DNA from: Rhizobium giardinii bv. giardinii H152
GTDB lineage: Bacteria; Pseudomonadota; Alphaproteobacteria; Rhizobiales; Rhizobiaceae
Length of the DNA: 32,513 nt
Assembly: GCF_000379605.1 (NCBI RefSeq)
Contig: NZ_KB902694.1
Location: 456 to 32,968, forward strand
Direction of reading: 5' to 3'
Shown: positions 28,431 to 32,513 of the stretch, piece after piece
How positions within the stretch are numbered: the first letter of the stretch is position 1
How the letters are laid out: every line of letters starts with the position of its first letter
The notes under the pieces: model-generated
Database searches by the model: none
Seen by the model: the letters and a program-made list of their open reading frames with translations, nothing else
What the model was told of the DNA's origin: nothing
Made by a program: the position numbers and the translations under genes

Positions 28431-29408
28431 TCATCGTCCCGCCGCATTTATAGGGCTCAGCCGAAATATCTGCGCAAAGAATGTTTTGTCTGACAGGTGG
28501 CGAAGCAGAGCGGCAATCGCGGCAGTTGCCGCTACGGCGAAGGCGAGCCTCCCGGCAAGAACGCCGTGAACATTGGCGCCAAGCGAGATCACGACGAGAG
28601 TGTCCTCAATCACGCTGTGCGCGAAGCCCATGAACACACAGGAAAGAAAGATCTGACGTGGTGATATTGCCCCCGATTGCGCCTCGCGGATCAGAAGACC
28701 GGCGCCGTAGGAAATCCCCAGGAACAATCCGACAGCGGTGAGATGCCCCGCTTCGGTCCCAATACCGGCGAGGCGCAAGACAGGCGAAAGAGCCTTCATC
28801 AGCAATTCCAGCACTCCCGTCACCTTGAGAATTTCAAGGCCCCAGGACAGGACGACGAGGATGACAAACATCCAGATCATGGTCTCTCCAAGACCACGGA
28901 GATATTCGGCCCAATCGGGTGTGGAGCTTATGGGAATCCAGGCCGGGCTCGCCGGAGCCGACAACCAGCCTGTGGCCGTCAGAACATGGTGCAGTAGAAA
29001 AGCGTAGAACAAACCGCCTGCGATGCGCAGCACCGTCGTGGCGATCATGCCCGGGCCCGCCTTCTGAATGATCTTCTGCTCGACAGGCAGGCCGTGCGCG
29101 AACAGGATGAGCGCCGAGAAAACCGTGATATTCGCCTCGCTGAGCGACGATGCAGGAACGAGCGTGAAAATAAGCGGGACGGCGCCCCATATCCCGACGA
29201 GCATTGCCGTCAGCCAAGCCAGACCCAGCTCCGGGGGAAGCCCAACGAGATGCATGACCGGCGCAAAAACAGGGGCCACCATCTCGATCGCTCCCATTCT
29301 CGACAACAGCTCCGTCAAGATCGCGATGGGAATCGTGACCTTGACGAGCACCCAGTAGATTTCGAGGGTTTCCCTGGCTTTGCGCAAGGCGGACATCAAC
29401 AACAGCAT
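28431..29408 (-). CDS. Nucleoside-recognition (Gate) domain membrane protein
   Basis: The 325-residue product has about eight hydrophobic segments in two halves. Gate-type signatures occur in each: GIWGAVPLIFTLVPA near residues 73-87, and FMGFAHSVIEDTLVV near 266-280. Gate domains occur in nucleoside transporters, in SpmA/SpmB-like proteins and in many uncharacterised exporters; the substrate here is unknown. ATG 29408 has AGGAG 7-8 bases upstream. It is divergent from an Lrp/AsnC regulator with an inverted-repeat cluster between them. By analogy to other Lrp-transporter pairs it might export or import an amino acid or related effector. Confidence 0.8.
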   Translation of the reverse strand: MLLLMSALRKARETLEIYWVLVKVTIPIAILTELLSRMGAIEMVAPVFAPVMHLVGLPPELGLAWLTAMLVGIWGAVPLIFTLVPASSLSEANITVFSALILFAHGLPVEQKIIQKAGPGMIATTVLRIAGGLFYAFLLHHVLTATGWLSAPASPAWIPISSTPDWAEYLRGLGETMIWMFVILVVLSWGLEILKVTGVLELLMKALSPVLRLAGIGTEAGHLTAVGLFLGISYGAGLLIREAQSGAISPRQIFLSCVFMGFAHSVIEDTLVVISLGANVHGVLAGRLAFAVAATAAIAALLRHLSDKTFFAQIFRLSPINAAGR

Positions 29409-29473
29409 CGGAGGCTCCTTTCCGGTTACCTCGATCTGCTAGCCCGAGCCGGTTCGCATTTGTGGTCAAAAAA

Positions 29474-29500
29474 TTGCAGAATGGTGCAATTTTATTGCAA
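29474..29500. promoter_or_regulatory. Lrp-type operator cluster in a divergent promoter
   Basis: TGCAAT-TTT-ATTGCA (29485-29499) is a perfect inverted repeat, and TTGCA-N6-TGCAA (29474-29489) overlaps it. The repeated TTGCA half-sites in phase fit a multimeric Lrp/AsnC protein. The cluster lies 65 bases from the membrane-protein gene and just ahead of the regulator gene. Confidence 0.65.
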
Positions 29501-29529
29501 CGGCGCGGTTGATGGGTATGCTGGGAAAA

Positions 29530-29982
29530 ATGGATCGGATCGACCGGAAGCTCTTGAACCTTATGCAGCGCGATGCATCGCGCACGAATGTCGATCTGGC
29601 AGACGAGGTGGGCCTGTCTCCCTCCAGCTGCCTGCGCCGCACACAGCGGCTGCAAAAATCAGGCGTGATCGACCGGATTGTCGCGATCCTGAACCCGGCA
29701 AAGGCCGGGCGTGTGATCAAGGCGCTGGTTGCGGTGGAACTGAAATTGCACGGCGAACAGCATATGCGCCGCTTTCTGGACATCGCGATCACCGAAGAGG
29801 CGGTTTCACATGCCTATGCCGTTACCGGCGAAACCGATGTCGTCTTAATGCTGCGCCTGCGCGATATGGAAGAATTCGACTCTCTCTGCGAGAGGTTATT
29901 CCGCGATCAGACCAATGTCGCCCGCTTCTTCACCATGATGATAATTCGCACGGCGAAAGAGGAAACGGCAATTCGGCTTTGA
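29530..29982 (+). CDS. Lrp/AsnC-family transcriptional regulator
   Basis: The 150-residue product has the usual two parts. The helix-turn-helix spans about residues 1-60, with DRIDRKLLNLMQRDAS and VDLADEVGLSPSSCLRRTQRL. The effector/oligomerisation RAM domain has VIKALVAVEL, AYAVTGETDVVLMLRLRDME and TMMIIRTAKEE. The start MDRIDRKLL at ATG 29530 is typical of the family and has GGGA 4 bases upstream. In-frame starts at 29518 (ATG), 29512 (ATG) and 29509 (TTG) are possible and would overlap or adjoin the operator. It likely controls the divergent Gate-domain gene and itself. Confidence 0.9.
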   Translation: MDRIDRKLLNLMQRDASRTNVDLADEVGLSPSSCLRRTQRLQKSGVIDRIVAILNPAKAGRVIKALVAVELKLHGEQHMRRFLDIAITEEAVSHAYAVTGETDVVLMLRLRDMEEFDSLCERLFRDQTNVARFFTMMIIRTAKEETAIRL

Positions 29983-30151
29983 TCATACGCCGCGTGCTCT
30001 TGCTGACGTGATGGCTTTCGTCCCATGCTGCCGCAGATTTGAAGCCGGAGGTTTGGATTGAGAAGGGCGCCTTGGTTCGTGTATGGGACCACTATGTGTT
30101 CGGCATAGCCACATGGATTGATGCGCGGCCGCAAAGGAGTACGACCAATCC

Positions 30152-30370
30152 ATGGCCGAAGACAAGCAGGAAACCATCGCCCTTCTGAAGGCGCTTGCTC
30201 ACGGCCCGAAACGTGACAACAGCGCCTATCACCAGGCCATCGCCGAGGCGCGCCGTGCCTTCGAGGACGCTGAGATTGCGCTCGGAGGACCGGTCCGGGT
30301 GCGGACCAAAACCAAAAGGAAGCGCAGCGGCGAATATGTCGTCAAATGGACGTTCAAACGTCTGACGTGA
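30152..30370 (+). CDS. Small hypothetical protein with basic C-terminus (72 aa)
   Basis: The product begins MAEDKQETIALLKALAHGPK and has a predicted amphipathic helix around AYHQAIAEARRAFEDAEIA. It ends in a basic segment, RTKTKRKRSG, before EYVVKWTFKRLT. I do not recognise the family. AAGGAG lies 12 bases before the ATG, a little far but plausible. Residue composition looks coding, and the frame ends cleanly before the convergent ALDH gene. The basic tail could contact nucleic acid, but nothing more supports that. Confidence 0.55.
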   Translation: MAEDKQETIALLKALAHGPKRDNSAYHQAIAEARRAFEDAEIALGGPVRVRTKTKRKRSGEYVVKWTFKRLT

Positions 30371-30457
30371 CAGATCGTGTTTCCGATCGCGTCATCGCCG
30401 ACGCCGGCAAGGGGGCACCCGTGCGTGAAAGTCACCGCCCGCCTTCTCGAAATCACC

Positions 30458-31936
30458 TCACCCCTTGATATACCACCCCCACGGCTCGTCGCTGTTGAAC
30501 CGGGTGATCTGCTTCGTCTCCAGATAGTTCGCAAGTCCCCAGCGGCCGAGTTCGCGGCCGATGCCGGATTGCTTGTAGCCGCCCCAGGGCGCTTCGGCGA
30601 AGGTCGGCTGCGAGCAGTTGACCCAGACGATGCCGGCGCGCAGCGCCTCGGCCACGCGCTCGGCGCGCATCACGTCCTTCGACATGACGGCGGCGGCAAG
30701 CCCGAAGCGGCTGTCATTGGCCATGCGGATCGCATCGTCCTCGTCCTTGAACGGCTTGACGCAGACGACGGGGCCGAAGATCTCCTCCTTCCAGACGTAG
30801 CTGTCCTCGCTGATGTCGGTGAGCACTGTCGGTTCGATGAAGTAGCCGCGGTCGAGACCGGCGGGGCGCCTGCCGCCAAAGGCAATCGTCGCACCGTCGA
30901 TGCGGGCGCGCTCGATTGCTGAAACGATCTTGTCGTATTGCCCCCTGGAAACGATCGGGCCGAGCAGGGTGCCCTCGTCCATGCCGTTGCCGATCCTGAT
31001 CTTCGCCGCTTCGTCGCATAGCCGCGAAACCACGGCGTCATAGATGCTTGCCTGGACCAGTACGCGCGAGGTTGCCGAACAGACCTGGCCCTGGTTCCAG
31101 AAGATCCCGAACATGATCCATTCGACGGCCTTGTCGATGTCGCTGTCGGCGAAGATGACGAAAGGAGATTTGCCGCCGAGCTCCAGGCTGACGTTCTTGA
31201 TGTCCTGTGCGCCGGCCATCATCACCTTGCGGCCGGTGGAGACCGAGCCGGTGAAGGCGAGCTTGTCGACCAGCGGATGCTCGGTCAGCGGCTCGCCGGC
31301 CTGCGGCCCGGTACCGGTGACGATGTTGAGCACACCGGCCGGAAGCTCGACCTCCTCGGCAATGACGCCCAGTTCAAGTGCGGTGAGCGGCGTCAGTTCC
31401 GAGGGTTTCAGCACCATGGTGCAGCCGGCGGCAAGGGCCGGGGCCACCTTCCAGGCGGCCATCAGCAGCGGATAGTTCCACGGGGTGATGGCGCCGACGA
31501 CGCCCAATGGCTCGCGTACCACCCGCGAGGAGAAACGCGGTTCGCTGAGCGGGATCGTTTCTTCCGGATTGCGATCGAGTTCCTCGGCAAGGCCGGCGTA
31601 ATAATTGAAACAGTTGACGACATCGTCGATGTCCCACAGCGCCTCGGGCAGGGGTTTGCCGTTGTCGGCGACCTCGAGCCTGGCGAGAAACTCCCGCTTC
31701 TCGGCGATCTTGTCTGCCATGGCGCGCAGATAGGCGGCCCGCTCGGTTCCCGTGAAGTGCGGCCAGGGCCCGGAATCGAAGGCGTAGCGCGCAGCTTTCA
31801 CGGCCTTGTCGATGTCGCCGCTGGTGCCGGCCGGAGCCTTGTGGATCACCGCTTCGGTCGCCGGATCGACGACATCCAATGTCCCGCCCTTTTCAGGCCT
31901 GACCCATTCGCCGTCGATGTAAAGCCTGTCCTGCAT
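30458..31936 (-). CDS. Aldehyde dehydrogenase, betaine-aldehyde dehydrogenase-like
   Basis: The 492-residue NAD(P)-dependent enzyme oxidises an aldehyde to an acid. Catalytic C286 (GQVCSATS) and general base E252 (LELGGKSP) are present, as are the NAD-binding ITPWNYPLLMAAWK, KPSELTPLTALEL and FTGSVSTGRKV. The C-terminus SDEPWGWYIKG is the hallmark of betaine/amino-aldehyde dehydrogenases of the ALDH10 kind. Substrate may therefore be betaine aldehyde or an omega-aminoaldehyde; no bet genes are adjacent to settle it. ATG 31936 has AGGGAC about 7 bases upstream. It diverges from the rRNA operon. Confidence 0.88.
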   Translation of the reverse strand: MQDRLYIDGEWVRPEKGGTLDVVDPATEAVIHKAPAGTSGDIDKAVKAARYAFDSGPWPHFTGTERAAYLRAMADKIAEKREFLARLEVADNGKPLPEALWDIDDVVNCFNYYAGLAEELDRNPEETIPLSEPRFSSRVVREPLGVVGAITPWNYPLLMAAWKVAPALAAGCTMVLKPSELTPLTALELGVIAEEVELPAGVLNIVTGTGPQAGEPLTEHPLVDKLAFTGSVSTGRKVMMAGAQDIKNVSLELGGKSPFVIFADSDIDKAVEWIMFGIFWNQGQVCSATSRVLVQASIYDAVVSRLCDEAAKIRIGNGMDEGTLLGPIVSRGQYDKIVSAIERARIDGATIAFGGRRPAGLDRGYFIEPTVLTDISEDSYVWKEEIFGPVVCVKPFKDEDDAIRMANDSRFGLAAAVMSKDVMRAERVAEALRAGIVWVNCSQPTFAEAPWGGYKQSGIGRELGRWGLANYLETKQITRFNSDEPWGWYIKG

Positions 31937-31976
31937 GTCGCCGTCCCTTTTAGATCAGGTCGAGAATGGCTTGGCT

Positions 31977-31995
31977 GCCACCATGGTGGCCCTTT
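31977..31995. other. Palindrome GCCACCATGGTGGC with T tract upstream of the ALDH gene
   Basis: The 14-bp sequence at 31977-31990 is a perfect palindrome 41 bases before the ALDH start. CCTTTTT follows on the plus strand, which could make it a terminator against transcription heading towards the rRNA promoter. On the minus strand it could be an operator or 5' UTR hairpin. The right function is open. Confidence 0.4.
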
Positions 31996-32299
31996 TTATC
32001 CGTATCGAATTGGCTGGAGTTTATCGTTCGGCGCCGGATTGTCGAGGAGGCCGTGACGGCGGCAACCAGGTCTTGGCCGGTCCGGCGACAGCGATCGATC
32101 GGGTGCCCGGCGCCGGCATCCGGGAAGGCGCTTTCGGGGGCGTATAAATGCCTTTCTTCCATTTTCGCCGGGAGGAGGGGATTTCGGCCGCCGGAACCTG
32201 ACTGATTATCTCGATTCTATGGTCTGTTACGGCGCTTGCTGAAATATCACAGCAATATCAGTTGCTTACGAGAAAATTGATTTTTTTGAAATTGAGCTG
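31996..32299. other. Intergenic stretch before the rRNA promoter
   Basis: No convincing gene is seen in these 304 bases. The right half (32215-32299) is clearly AT-rich, with runs such as GAAAATTGATTTTTTTGAAATT directly before the -35 box in two pieces, and could serve as an UP element for the rRNA promoter. Confidence 0.5.
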
Positions 32300-32328
32300 T
32301 TGACTTCGTTTGAGGGGTGGGACTATAA
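32300..32328 (+). promoter_or_regulatory. rRNA operon promoter
   Basis: TTGACT (32300-32305), a 17-base spacer and CTATAA (32323-32328) form a near-consensus sigma-70-type promoter preceded by an AT-rich tract. Start is expected near 32335. The sequence matches my recollection of the region ahead of rRNA operons in Rhizobiaceae. Confidence 0.88.
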
Positions 32329-32334
32329 ACCGCT

Positions 32335-32513
32335 CACCAACGAGGGCGGCGGCGCTGCTGGCGACCGACGAACTCGCTCTGAAGTTTCTTTGAGAAATGG
32401 CGGGCGGATTTGGGGTTTCAGGCGGTGACGCTTCGGGCTCTCGGGGTAAAGGTTTTGGACGGTTTTGACCGTCGGTTTTTTGACAATTGAATAGAGAGAA
32501 AGAGAAACGTGGG
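32335..32513 (+). other. rRNA operon leader (16S gene starts beyond the window)
   Basis: The untranslated leader contains a terminator-like hairpin GACGGT/ACCGTC (32458-32473) followed by GG and six T. Directly after comes TTTGACAATTGAA, similar to the boxA antitermination region before 16S genes of proteobacteria. The purine-rich AGAGAGAAAGAGAAACGTGGG at the very end, given here in overlapping view, is the typical run-in to the 16S precursor. No part of mature 16S is visible. Confidence 0.8.

Overview
The window is GC-rich chromosomal DNA from an alphaproteobacterium, most likely a member of the Rhizobiaceae. The grounds are the C4-pathway 5-aminolevulinate synthase HemA at the left edge, the nasTS-nrtABC-nirBD-nasA-cysG order, a RIME-like palindromic repeat of the kind known from rhizobia, and the rRNA operon promoter and leader at the right edge. 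Gene density is high. No phage, transposase, integrase or CRISPR array was seen.

Left part (1-4819). The 3' end of hemA converges on dxr; the hemA terminator lies inside the dxr reading frame. Then come a secreted META/HslJ-like protein, an FAD/NAD(P)-binding protein of the YdhS (COG4529) type, and two very small genes, one of them a 45-residue membrane protein with no larger ORF around it.

Centre (4502-17324), all on the minus strand, read right to left: nasT, nasS, a regulatory leader, nrtA, nrtB, nrtC, nirB, nirD, a RIME-like element, nasA, cysG and a small membrane protein. This is a complete nitrate assimilation system. NrtABC imports nitrate, NasA reduces it to nitrite, NirBD reduces nitrite to ammonium, and CysG makes the siroheme NirB needs. 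NasS (nitrate sensor) and NasT (ANTAR RNA-binding antiterminator) control it. The gap between nasS and nrtA holds a textbook sigma-54 promoter. Its predicted transcript starts beside a hairpin with an A1/G4 hexaloop, the hallmark of ANTAR target RNA, and passes a hairpin followed by seven U before reaching nrtA. This layout suggests that nitrogen status (sigma-54) and nitrate (NasS/NasT) are read in series.

Right-centre (17325-24424). A CPA2-type cation/proton antiporter ends in a cyclic-nucleotide-binding-like domain instead of the usual RCK domain. A PLP-dependent cystathionine gamma-synthase family enzyme follows, then a candidate small RNA with its own promoter and terminator, and tRNA-Arg(CCT). 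A three-gene sugar operon comes next (ROK kinase, UPF0303 protein, AGE-family epimerase/isomerase), closed by a strong terminator.

Right part (24425-32513). metH has a 20-bp perfect palindrome over its probable promoter. A Gate-domain membrane protein and an Lrp/AsnC regulator are divergently transcribed across an inverted-repeat cluster. A small basic protein and a betaine-aldehyde-dehydrogenase-like ALDH follow. The window ends in the promoter and leader of an rRNA operon; the 16S gene itself starts beyond the right edge.
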